From contig JAIZWL010000006.1 of NCBI GenBank assembly GCA_021498125.1, positions 1 through 64,000 of the forward strand: a stretch of 64,000 nt of DNA, read 5' to 3'. Under the pieces are notes generated by a model, which saw nothing but the letters and a program-made list of their open reading frames with translations, was not told where the DNA came from and ran no database searches. The stretch is from Candidatus Thorarchaeota archaeon (GTDB lineage Archaea; Asgardarchaeota; Thorarchaeia; Thorarchaeales; Thorarchaeaceae). Position 1 is the stretch's first letter. Each line of letters opens with the position of its first letter. Below, piece after piece: positions 16,901 through 25,600 of this stretch. A program made the position numbers and the translations under genes.

Positions 16901-19894
16901 ATCTGCGACATGGACTATGAGTGCGTCCCAGATACAGTACGTGAGATCGTTCGTTTGGATGGCAGTGATCCCATAGCTGTCATCACCACCCACACTTGAG
17001 ACCGTGTACCCATGCTTGCCTACTGAGTTGTATAGAAACGTTGTAGAGTTGAGTGTCACAGTTCCATCATAGGCTGTGTTGTCATACGCATAGGTCACAG
17101 TGACTACGATGCCTGATGCATTCTCGCCGAGATTGATTCTCTGATCAGTTGGGCCAGTAATGTCCACGACGACCGCATCCCAGATGACAGTCGTACTCTT
17201 TCCATTCTGATTGACAGTAGTAATGCCATGAGCGTTTCCACTTACTTGGACCGTATTGTAGGTGACACCTGTGACAGAGCCGTAATTCTGGGATATTCTC
17301 CAGACCCCGCCAGATCCGGAGTAGGTCGCGGTGGCTCCGTTTATCGTGACCGTGCCATCTGTCACTGGCGAGCCATCGGATGAATAAACCAAGGTGGTCT
17401 CGATGGTCACAAGCGTACCAATATTGACATGACTGTCACTCACATGATACGATTGGACACCGACCTCGTCCCATGTTACTCCGATCGATTGCGAGTTTTG
17501 ATCCACTAAAGAAATACCATATTGGTTGCCACTGCAAGCAACAGTGTCAAAGAGAATACTGGTCACGGAGTTCTTCGTGATGGTTGCTCTCCATATACCA
17601 CTCCCCTGATATGTGGTCGAGTACCCATTGATGGTCACGGTACCATCGGTCACGTCAGTAGAATCATAGGCATATTGTAACTTTACATCTACGTTCACTG
17701 TGGTTCCAATGTTGACCCAAGTGTCCTCCACTGTGTACGAGACTACTTTGATCTGGTCCCAGATGACCGTCACGCTCTGTGAGTTTTGATTGACCACAGT
17801 CAGACCGTATGTATCCCCAGAGATTGTTACTGAGTTGAATATACCACTACCGACTGTGCTCTCGGTGTGTGTAATGGACCAGACACCATTACTACCTGTG
17901 TAGGTTGCGGCAGTGCCATTGATGGTCACGGTGCCAGTTGTCACATAGGCATGATCGTATTCGTATATGAGATGCGCCGTTATGGTCGCTTCTGCATTTA
18001 GATTCACTCTGTCTTCAGGGTCGCTGGTGCATTCCATCGATACGATCTTTACTCGATCCGCAATGGTAGTACGAGAGTATGACGTATCGAGTAAATTGTT
18101 ATCAGATGTCTTATCTCTTACAAAGAATTGGAAAGTATTTGGCCCAACATAATTGTCTGTGGTGACTGCGGTACTGAATGTGCCATCTAGATGAGCGGGT
18201 GGGTACCATGTAACAGAATGAGTTGTTGCTCTCTTGACCTCGACTTTTATGTACGAGGGGTATGGTGCCACATGGCTAGCCGAACCGTGATATTGGATAT
18301 CTCCCGATGCAGTAAGAGACCCACCCACATCACACCTGCTGTCGGATAATGTGTGCGTGAGAAGTGATAGTCGAGTTTCAACATCCCAGTTGACGTTATA
18401 GATATCTGTGTCTGAGGCACTGTAGTAATCAATGACCTTGGTACGAATGTCCATGTCAGTTATGTCCGGATGGTTCCAGAGAATTCTGATATGCCATGTG
18501 ACAACAAGATCGTTCCCGCTACCCGAAGTGGATCCGGTCCCAATATCGATATAGGAACCACCAGCTACTTCTGTCCATGAGCCTGTCCCCCTATCATACC
18601 GTGCCTCCCAGAGTACGGATCCTGATGAGCTGTTGTATCCCGCAATGTAGCAGTAATGAATATTTGAATAGCCGTCCTCATCATGATAGTATGTTTTGAA
18701 GTATGCATAATTATCGGTATTTCCGCTTTTCATCGCGTATATGTTATCCGTATCATATAGCGTATTGATCGCTGTGGGGGTACCACTATTATGAGGAATG
18801 TGGTTTGACAGATAGATGTACATCCGCTCGATAAGCCATGTGTTCTTGGTTCCGTCTCCTGTATGAGACGCATCCGTTAGTCGTACCAAGAAGGTACTGG
18901 ATGTGAGATATGAATGGATATCCCACGAGGTAACTCCACTGCTTGACTTGGTTCCAAGTGTGTGCCAACTACTGCCAGCCCAGCATTGAACTACGAGTGA
19001 TTCGCTCACAGAAGTTCGAAAGTCGATGTATAGTCGTTCGTAGGAATATTCATTGTACGTGACGCTATTGAACCTGAATCGCTGATCTATTTGGTGGTCG
19101 GTTCCAGCCTCGACCTTGTGAACATCAAGGTATACAAACCCTGCATCGCCTCCCGTTTTTCCACGATATCTGACCTGAAATGCACTATGCAGATATTGCG
19201 GATCAGTGATAGGTCCATAACTCTTCAGAGTCCAGTCTGCTGTGTCGCCCGTTAAATGTCCCTGAAGATCCCAATTTCCATCAGAGTCCTTAAAATAAAT
19301 ATCAAGTGAAGGATGTGATGTCAAATATGCGTCTAATTTATAATAAAATGACATCTTAAATCGTTCAACATGGCTTAGATCATATGTTGGGCTGAGCAAG
19401 TACCCCTTGTTATCATCGCCCCCACTCCCTTCCGATTGGATCCATGCGCAGGTCGATCCAACCTTTCCACCAGAGGTCTTTAGTTCCCAATCGGTATGAG
19501 AACTATCAGCAGCCTCAGACCAACCAGTTCCTGGCCAAGGATTCCAGTTTGTCTTCTCTTCGAGTGTTGTGTATGAAGTGGCTGTTTCAGTGAATGTCGC
19601 ATAGTTGTCGTTATTTGCTTTCATATTGTCAAAGTCTGCCACTGCACCATACCCATCATAGTAGTGATCGTCAACATAGTCGTTTGTTGCCGCCGTTGCA
19701 AAGCGTGCTGTTGGTTGTTCAACTTGAATATCTTTTATTATATTGACCGTATCTCCTGTTGACTTTTCTGTTCCTGTGGTCTGTTCCTGTGGAATCGTTG
19801 TATTGTTCCCGTTTAGTGAAACAGCCCAGAGGGAGAGAAACAGCAGGAGCATTCCCAGTACCATGTATGTCTCTCGCTTTCTAAATGAATGCAA
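13922..19894 (-). CDS. Giant cell-surface protein 1 with Ig-like repeats and Thr stalk
   Basis: A 1,990-residue protein anchored at both ends. Order of parts: a short basic N-terminus and a signal or anchor helix (residues 11-28); a 550-residue globular region; eight units of about 85-93 residues ending in V-x-W-D or C-I-W-D; a transition domain; five Ig-like units of about 90 residues with S-Y-E-L-G-T-T and S-W-T-N-G-x-Y; a Thr-rich stalk of about 50 residues; a final helix starting PGPN and a basic end. Many N-x-T/S sites suggest N-glycosylation. The TTG at 19894 follows GAGGAG and aligns with the start of the paralog. Probably surface layer or adhesion; substrate unknown. Confidence 0.88.
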   Translation of the reverse strand: MHSFRKRETYMVLGMLLLFLSLWAVSLNGNNTTIPQEQTTGTEKSTGDTVNIIKDIQVEQPTARFATAATNDYVDDHYYDGYGAVADFDNMKANNDNYATFTETATSYTTLEEKTNWNPWPGTGWSEAADSSHTDWELKTSGGKVGSTCAWIQSEGSGGDDNKGYLLSPTYDLSHVERFKMSFYYKLDAYLTSHPSLDIYFKDSDGNWDLQGHLTGDTADWTLKSYGPITDPQYLHSAFQVRYRGKTGGDAGFVYLDVHKVEAGTDHQIDQRFRFNSVTYNEYSYERLYIDFRTSVSESLVVQCWAGSSWHTLGTKSSSGVTSWDIHSYLTSSTFLVRLTDASHTGDGTKNTWLIERMYIYLSNHIPHNSGTPTAINTLYDTDNIYAMKSGNTDNYAYFKTYYHDEDGYSNIHYCYIAGYNSSSGSVLWEARYDRGTGSWTEVAGGSYIDIGTGSTSGSGNDLVVTWHIRILWNHPDITDMDIRTKVIDYYSASDTDIYNVNWDVETRLSLLTHTLSDSRCDVGGSLTASGDIQYHGSASHVAPYPSYIKVEVKRATTHSVTWYPPAHLDGTFSTAVTTDNYVGPNTFQFFVRDKTSDNNLLDTSYSRTTIADRVKIVSMECTSDPEDRVNLNAEATITAHLIYEYDHAYVTTGTVTINGTAATYTGSNGVWSITHTESTVGSGIFNSVTISGDTYGLTVVNQNSQSVTVIWDQIKVVSYTVEDTWVNIGTTVNVDVKLQYAYDSTDVTDGTVTINGYSTTYQGSGIWRATITKNSVTSILFDTVACSGNQYGISLVDQNSQSIGVTWDEVGVQSYHVSDSHVNIGTLVTIETTLVYSSDGSPVTDGTVTINGATATYSGSGGVWRISQNYGSVTGVTYNTVQVSGNAHGITTVNQNGKSTTVIWDAVVVDITGPTDQRINLGENASGIVVTVTYAYDNTAYDGTVTLNSTTFLYNSVGKHGYTVSSVGGDDSYGITAIQTNDLTYCIWDALIVHVADPADQRINIGQTATGIVASAVYAYDGTNYDGTLNLNSTTFAYSTVGKHGYTVTSAAGDDSYGIMVIQSNEETYCIWDALVVSITDPLDQRINTGDNATGIVVSAVYAYDNGVYTGTLNLNSTTFVHSTVGRRGYTVASAAGDDSYGITAILTNDETYCVWDEVLVQSYSVTDSRVNINTLVNIDVLLVHAYDGTFITIGTVRINDHVASYQGSGVWRISRSSSTVKAETYNTVQCSGTNYGIVTVDQNGQSVTVVWDAVEIYDLSSPQWVLVDETCTVAFRARLAYDSHWLGSDDTAVLADMVTTWNGSYFVFTATYHTIGDRLFFVNSTTENTYAITVLLNGPTTTTHVTDRPTISDVDSSFAPAGGLYQGVYAGEPLWIHWDPVNDPTPPVFEFTIAGAYLSSWTVTSSWSGLMVASGSTTGSFTCDIEHGLPYSTNNYTYTIRVTNQAGYQSVKYVRVAVRDYTAPSVSSPDDLSYGLGTTGNELSWTLSDAHPNQYRIISNGTTRDWTSWTNGTYSISVDGLAVGVYEYTIEVNDGSNNVATDTVYVTVVDDTTNPDVTSPPDTSYELGTTSHKIVWTLGDVNPDTYRVYVDGVAGSWASWTNGSYEVNIDGLAVGQHNYTIVVQDVSDNVVTDTVMVTVSDSIVPEVNNPDDIAYELGTTGHSITWTLGDRDPDTYRVYVDDASGAWASWTNGSYSVNVDGLSKGTHNYTVEVQDGSGNVAVDTVIVTVTDTTAPSVSSPEDITYELGTTGHSITWSLSDLDPDTYRVVVNGTTGSWTTWTNGDYTVSVDGRSVGTYLFTIEVRDSSGNTAADSVTVKVVDTTAPEVNHPADVTMDLGETGLTIVWNGDDFAPATYSIDLDNETVRTGSWNASSEQMVVSLDGLEVGTHVYTITLSDQSGNTVQDSVTVTVQSTTTTTTTTTTTTTTTTTTTTTPPTSTTTTATSPTNSTTGTTQPGPNIITITIVLIIGGATIVIVIVVILGKRAGH
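14160..15515 (-). repeat. Five tandem Ig-like repeats in giant surface protein 1
   Basis: Five coding repeats of about 270 bases. Each unit has P-x-V-x-x-P, an E-L-G-T-T-G turn, I-x-W-x-L-x-D, D-P-D-T-Y-R-V, W-T-N-G, V-D-G-L and D-x-S-G-N-x-x-x-D-x-V. The same unit occurs in the paralog (22870-24210) and in a shorter form in the protein at 60431-62173. Boundaries are approximate. Confidence 0.75.
15845..18062 (-). repeat. Eight tandem beta-type repeats in giant surface protein 1
   Basis: Eight coding units of about 250-280 bases in two flavours: one with G-T-V-T-I-N-G and Y-G-I-x-x-V-(D/N)-Q-N-(S/G)-Q-S, and one with D-Q-R-I-N, L-N-S-T-T-F, G-D-D-S-Y-G-I and Y-C-I-W-D. The paralog at 24545-26515 has seven, one fewer of the D-Q-R-I-N type. 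Confidence 0.7.
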
Positions 19895-19953
19895 AAGTAT
19901 CTCTCCTCATCTCTATTGCCATAAACTGGCTGTAGTAGGAACATCAAAAAATT

Positions 19954-19963
19954 CGTATAAATG
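19954..19963 (-). promoter_or_regulatory. TATA-like element upstream of giant surface gene 1
   Basis: On the minus strand the stretch reads CATTTATACG, a plausible TATA box about 60-70 bases before the TTG start, in an AT-rich gap of about 200 bases that otherwise holds nothing I recognise. Position alone supports it. Confidence 0.3.
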
Positions 19964-20096
19964 TTTGCACTAATGCATATTGAAATGAGGATGTTGTTTA
20001 CTATTTATCACCATATTTAATATATATTTTGAGCTTTGTTATAATTCTAAATTTACGAACAGTGCTAGAACAATTAGTCACCTCGGTACTATTCTA

Positions 20097-21509
20097 TTAA
20101 GCCCCTATCTTTTTCCAAAACTTGCTGGATCCTCTCTGTTTGCCGAATCCGGCCAGGTCATCCATTTTGACAACGAGTCTATCAAGCCATGGAAAATTCA
20201 TTGTGAGCCAGACGATGAACTTGTGGAAGATGTTGTTCGGTTTGTTGTACGGGCACGAACGCAGGCAGTTCGAACAGTCTGCTCCATTTGCCATCCAGAA
20301 TCCGTAACAGGTTTCTGGATTGATGTACCACTTATTGACACCCGGATTATTGGAGATCGTCTTGCCTTGCCATGTTCGCCCCTTCCCATAGGCAATGCTC
20401 TGTGATGGGCAGGTACGGGCACACTTCTCACATACCTCGCAGAACTTGACGACCGATGAACAGAACTTCAGGTCTGGCTTATCCGGAACAAGAGGCATGT
20501 CGGTCAATACCTTGGCAATGCGGACTCGCGAGCCGAACTCTTTTGTGATGAGCAGTCCATGTCGGCCGTACTGCCCGAGACCTGCATCAATCGCCACCGG
20601 GACACTCAGACCCACATCGTTACCGCAAGGGATCGCACTATATCCAAGGCGTCGGATGAATGCGGCAAGTTCGGTTTCTATGAATGTCATCACGGAATAA
20701 CATCTTGCCACTTCGGCCGAGGCTGTGAACCCCGGAGAACTGGCAATGGCGTCATAGTCCATCTCGATGGCCATGACAACGACATGATCGATCTCTTCAG
20801 GAACGTCATACGGTTGGTCGCGTCTATCCGCAGTGTATAGCCATCGTCTGTCCAATTCTGTAATGCCAACGAGGGATGCTCCAAAGAATCGGGCTGTGCG
20901 TTTGATCATCCGTGTGAGAGCTTCAGGGTCAAGTCGTGGTCGCTTTCGCTTTGTTTTCAGTTCTTCTCGTGCACGCTCTATGTATTCATGGCGATTTCTA
21001 AGCAGGTCATGGATCTCCCACGCCGCGGCGCCAAGTATGCTACCATACCTCTCATATTCGGGTATGTGCTTGGAGATCATTGCCTCTGCGCCCCAGTACT
21101 CATCATGTTGGTAGTGTACAAAACTGGTATCGTATATTGCGCGTGCGAAAATCGTCTTACTCTCAGGGAACTGTGCAAATTCTTCGCTGACCTCGTACGG
21201 TCGCCCTGCAAGATCGAGTGGCCGATGGTTTTTGGGATGGTCCGAGTGTGGAACTGGTTGAGGTGATGAGGACGCAAGTAGGGACTGTGACATAGAAGTA
21301 GTTACAGCTCCTAGTGGGCATGCACGAACACAAGCGAGACACTCAGTACAACGGGCCGCATCAATCACGGGGGGTTGCCCCTTATGAAGGACCCTTAGTG
21401 GTGATCTCTCTCCATGAACTTGGGTACAGGCCACAAGACATTCCAGTTCGCACTCGGTTGGCCTACATCGTTCTCCTATGACGCGCAATCCCATGTCGCT
21501 CACCACCAT
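20097..21509 (-). CDS. Reductive-dehalogenase-like protein with N-terminal ferredoxin domain
   Basis: A 470-residue protein. Residues 15-64 hold two cysteine clusters (C15, C20, C24, C28, unusually spaced; C54, C57, C60, C64, canonical). Residues 190-350 resemble the corrinoid-binding region of RdhA and QueG: A-R-C-Y-S with Y270 at the expected catalytic tyrosine, L-G-Y-S-A-I-P, and G-R-H-G-L-L-I-T-x-E-F-G-S with T-D-M-P-L-V-P-D-K-P. The end has C356, C359, C362, C366 and C400, C411, C414, C418, the RdhA two-cluster pattern. There is no Tat signal or membrane anchor, so it is probably cytoplasmic. It may be a corrinoid reductase of unknown substrate; dehalogenation is not established. Confidence 0.72.
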   Translation of the reverse strand: MVVSDMGLRVIGERCRPTECELECLVACTQVHGERSPLRVLHKGQPPVIDAARCTECLACVRACPLGAVTTSMSQSLLASSSPQPVPHSDHPKNHRPLDLAGRPYEVSEEFAQFPESKTIFARAIYDTSFVHYQHDEYWGAEAMISKHIPEYERYGSILGAAAWEIHDLLRNRHEYIERAREELKTKRKRPRLDPEALTRMIKRTARFFGASLVGITELDRRWLYTADRRDQPYDVPEEIDHVVVMAIEMDYDAIASSPGFTASAEVARCYSVMTFIETELAAFIRRLGYSAIPCGNDVGLSVPVAIDAGLGQYGRHGLLITKEFGSRVRIAKVLTDMPLVPDKPDLKFCSSVVKFCEVCEKCARTCPSQSIAYGKGRTWQGKTISNNPGVNKWYINPETCYGFWMANGADCSNCLRSCPYNKPNNIFHKFIVWLTMNFPWLDRLVVKMDDLAGFGKQRGSSKFWKKIGA

Positions 21510-21555
21510 GAGACCTTCGAATTCATGGTATTAATGCCACGATGTGCGTAACGGC

Positions 21556-22455
21556 CTACTCGGTCAATCGCTTCATATGTTCGACGATGATGGTTCTAAT
21601 ATCGGACGCTGCTTGAGAATATGTTGCGAACCGGATAATGGGCACGCCGTGTTCCTTGGCCTCCGTAAGCATATGTTCTTGGATCAACCGTGCCGCTGCA
21701 AATTCTTCCATGCGCGTCTTGTACTCCTTGGTAATGGTGGTCAATCCCGATTTGCCTCTCTTGTCCATGAACATATTCTTGTGTAGTTCTGGTCCCGGCT
21801 CGATGAGGATCTCCACAGCTCCTGCGATATCACGGAACTCCCCCGGAATGATATGTACACCCTCTACAAGTCCGGTTGCCCCCTCGGAAGAAACGTTCCT
21901 GACAGTCTTTCGAAGATGTGGGTCTATGATCTCATATTGTGCCAGAAATCCCCGGACAACTGGCGAAAGCCTGTCCGGACCAGTCTGCCTGTATTTGAAT
22001 GCCTGATAGGTATGGCAAAATAATTCGGGTGCGTCTTGTTTCGAGTATGTGGCTCGAAGGATCTGACGAATCGTGTCTGTGCTCAGAAGTCTCGTTGCAG
22101 CAATGTCCGTTGCAAGTGTGAGTGCAAGCATACTTTTCCCAGTAGCTGATGCCCCTTCAAGTACAAGGAGTATTGGTGGCACGTCTCGATCCTTTCGTCT
22201 TTGCATCTCATATTTATTGATTATTTTAAGATGTTCATACCAGTTGTGATCGATCTCTTCAATCCGTTCTAATGTGTCGTTGAAAATATACTCTTCAAGG
22301 TCGATACTGTCTTTTTGAGGAGCTGATCTTATGGCCTCAGTGGTGATTCTGTATGCGATGTCGTCCTTGACTCCTGCAAGTCTTAGTCGTCCATACACTA
22401 TGATGTGCGGGAATGGCGGTGGGGCGTGAGTGTCATGATCTTTGTGTATGTTCAT
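21556..22455 (-). CDS. 2-phosphoglycerate kinase-like protein
   Basis: A 299-residue protein. Residues 16-85 look like an ATP-cone-type regulatory domain. A Walker A motif, GASATGKS, lies at 101-108, followed by L-S-T-D-T-I-R-Q-I-L-R and H-T-Y-Q-A-F-K-Y-R, both typical of archaeal 2-phosphoglycerate kinase. That enzyme makes 2,3-bisphosphoglycerate, the precursor of the osmolyte cyclic 2,3-diphosphoglycerate in some methanogens. The gene lies 46 bases upstream of the RdhA-like gene on the same strand and may share its transcript. A related kinase with another substrate is possible. Confidence 0.75.
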   Translation of the reverse strand: MNIHKDHDTHAPPPFPHIIVYGRLRLAGVKDDIAYRITTEAIRSAPQKDSIDLEEYIFNDTLERIEEIDHNWYEHLKIINKYEMQRRKDRDVPPILLVLEGASATGKSMLALTLATDIAATRLLSTDTIRQILRATYSKQDAPELFCHTYQAFKYRQTGPDRLSPVVRGFLAQYEIIDPHLRKTVRNVSSEGATGLVEGVHIIPGEFRDIAGAVEILIEPGPELHKNMFMDKRGKSGLTTITKEYKTRMEEFAAARLIQEHMLTEAKEHGVPIIRFATYSQAASDIRTIIVEHMKRLTE

Positions 22456-22610
22456 ATTTTCATCAAGCCACTCTGCACTTCAAAACTCTACTGATTATTT
22501 CTTTCTGTGTCTTTGCCTCTCATAATCCCCCACTGAAGACGACTTGATGTACTGACTATTCCTCTATCAATGAACATCGTTTTTAAAAAAAGAGAAAATA
22601 AAAATAAGCC

Positions 22611-22631
22611 CCCGCCCCCAAAGGGGACGAG
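22611..22631 (-). terminator. Hairpin after the second giant surface-protein gene
   Basis: As minus-strand RNA, a 9-bp stem (two G-U pairs) and a three-base loop, followed by CTTATTTTTATTTTC. It lies 29 bases past the stop at 22660 and resembles the hairpin after the paralogous gene in place and composition. Confidence 0.55.
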
Positions 22632-22659
22632 GTACAAGACTGCTAGTCCTGTGTGTTCT

Positions 22660-25600
22660 CTATGGCGCTCCACGCTTGCCAATGATCACTACAATTACAA
22701 TTACTACTGTCACACCACCGATGACGAGAACAATTGTAATGATCATGATGTTTGGACCTGGCGTTGATGTTGCTGTGGTATTCGTAGTGGTCGTTGGAGA
22801 TGTAGTCGTTGTTGCAGTGGTGGTAGTGGTTGTAGTCGTTGTAGTGGTAGTCGTCTGTGCAGTCACAGTCACAGTGACAGAGTCTGTAACAAAATTGCCG
22901 CTTCCATCCTGTAGAGTGATGACAAACACATGTTCGCCGACAGCGAGCCCATCAAGCGGTACTGTGATGACTTCTGAGCTGGCATTCCACGATCCCGCCT
23001 TGATCACTACACCATCACAAGTGATGTTATAGGTGGCCGGATCAAAATCGCTTCCATTCCAGCTGATGGTCAGTCCGGTCTCGCCGAACTCCATTGTGAC
23101 ATTCTCAGGATGGTTGATCTCTGGAGCGACTGTATCAACAACGGTCACGGTCACGCTGTCCGTCGCTGTATTACCCGAGCCGTCCTTCACCTCAATAGAG
23201 AGGGTGTGAGTGCCAACAGACTGGCCATCGACAGTCACGGAGTAATCCCCATTTGTCCATGAGGCCCACTCACCTGCTGTTCCGTCAATGATGACTCTGT
23301 AGGTATCGGGATCGAGATCGCTGAGTGACCATGTTATGGAGTGACCTGTGGTTCCCAGTTCGTATGTAAGATCGTCAGGACTGCTGACAGTGGGCGCGGT
23401 TGTATCGGACACTGTAACTACGACTGTATCGGTAACAGTATTCTCTGAGGAATCACGGACCTCTACAGTGTAATTGTGGGTACCTATCGCGAGCCCGTCC
23501 ACACTTACAATGTGTGAACCATTCGTCCAAGCAGTCCAGCTACCAGGAGTGCCATCAACGTATACTCTGTACGTATCGGGGTCTTGATCGCCAAAGGTCC
23601 AATTAATAATATGACCGGTGGTTCCATACTCGTAGGCGAGATCATCTGGACTATTGATGTCCGGTGCAATGGTGTCAGTCACCGTTACTATGACAGTATC
23701 CACCACCATGTTGCCCACGCTGTCCTTGGCCTCGATCGTATAGTTGTAGGTTCCTACCGCCAGTCCATCGGCATCGACTGTATAGGTTCCATTTGTCCAA
23801 CTGGTCCAGTCTCCGGCTACGCCATCGAGGTGTACTCTGTACGTATCGGGATTGATATCTCCAAGAGTCCAAGCAATTGTATGACCCGTCGTACCTAGCT
23901 CATACAAGATATCTGTTGGGCTGGTCACATCTGGGCTTGTTGAGTCTTCAATCACAGTCACATATACCGTATCATATGCAGTATTACTGCTGCCATCATT
24001 GGCCTCCAGAGTGTATTCGTAGACTCCAACACCAAGACCATCTACAGAGATGTTATAGGTCCCATTCGTCCATGACGCCCAATCACGAGTTGTTCCATTG
24101 CCAGTGATTCGGTACTGGTTCGGGTGCGCGTCGCTCAAGGTCCATGCAAGGCTGTGTCCAGTAGTTCCGTATCCATAGACCAGATCTCCGGCTGAGATAA
24201 TAGCTGGAGCAGTATAGTCTCTGACTGTGACCCTAACGTACTTTTCACTCTGGTACCCCGCCTCATTTGTTACTCGAATGAGGTATGTGTAGTTACCAGT
24301 ATTGTATGGCAGACCAGCCTCTACCTGACTTGTGAATGTTCCTGCGCTAGTTCCCGTTGTGATGATATGTCCTGACCACAATGATGTGACAGTCCATTCA
24401 TGTAGATATCCTCCTGTTATTGTGAAATAGAACTCTGGAGGTGTGGGATCATTGACAGGATCCCAGTGGATCCATAATGGTTCTCCACTGTAGACGCCCT
24501 GATAGAGCCCACCAATGGGAGCAAAGGTACTATCAACATCAGTTATCGAGGGTATGTCCGTGACGTGGGTCCGAGTTGTTGGGGCATTCTGCAAAGTAGT
24601 AATGCTATAACCGGTTTCTGTTGTCGAGTTGACATAGAACAGTCGGTCTCCAACAGAATGGTACACTATCGAGTAGACAAAGTACGAACCATTCCATGTT
24701 GCGGGTCCATTAGCAATGACTGCCAAGTCACCGGGACCAACAGTGAGGCCATCATAGACCAGTCGCGCTCTGAAGATGACCGTGCAGGTCGTATCGACAA
24801 GCACCCACTCGGGTGAGGACAGGTCATAGATCTCAATGGCGTCCCAGATGACTGTTGTTGACTGGCCGTTCTGGTCGATTGCAGTAATGCCGTAATCAGT
24901 TCCACTACACTGGACTGAGTCGTAAGTCTGCCCAGTAACCGTGCTTGAAGTCTGAGTGATCCTCCAGACGCCACTGCCCTGATATGTGGCAGTCACACTG
25001 TTGATAGTCACTGTTCCAGTGGTCACCGATGAACCATCAAACTTGTGGACCAGTAGCACATCGATGTTTACATTGTCGTTGATGTTTGTCCGTGAATCAG
25101 ACACAGTATATGACTGAACAACTATTTGATCCCAGATGCAGTAGGTTTCATCATTGGACTGAATGACTGAGATACCATAGGAGTCATCACCATCTGCACT
25201 AGCGACGGTGTAACCATGCTTCCCTACTGTGCTGTAGACGAACGTTGTAGAGTTGAGGTTCAGGGTCCCGTCATATGATGCACCGTCATAGACGTAGGTC
25301 GCGCTCGCTGTGATCCCCGTTGCTGCCTGATTGATGTTGATGCGTTGATCGCTTGGTCCCGTGAGATGCACGATGAGTGCATCCCAGATGCAGTAGGTTT
25401 CATCATTGGACTGGATGACCGATATGCCATAGGAGTCATCACCACCCACGCTCGTGACCGTGTAACCACGTTTACCTACTGAATCGTACAGGAAGGTCGT
25501 TGAGTTAAGATTCACTGTGCCATCGTAGGGTTGTCCATCGTAGGCATAGGTGACGGTCACGACGATTCCGGAGGCATTGTCGCCAATGTTTATTCGTTGA

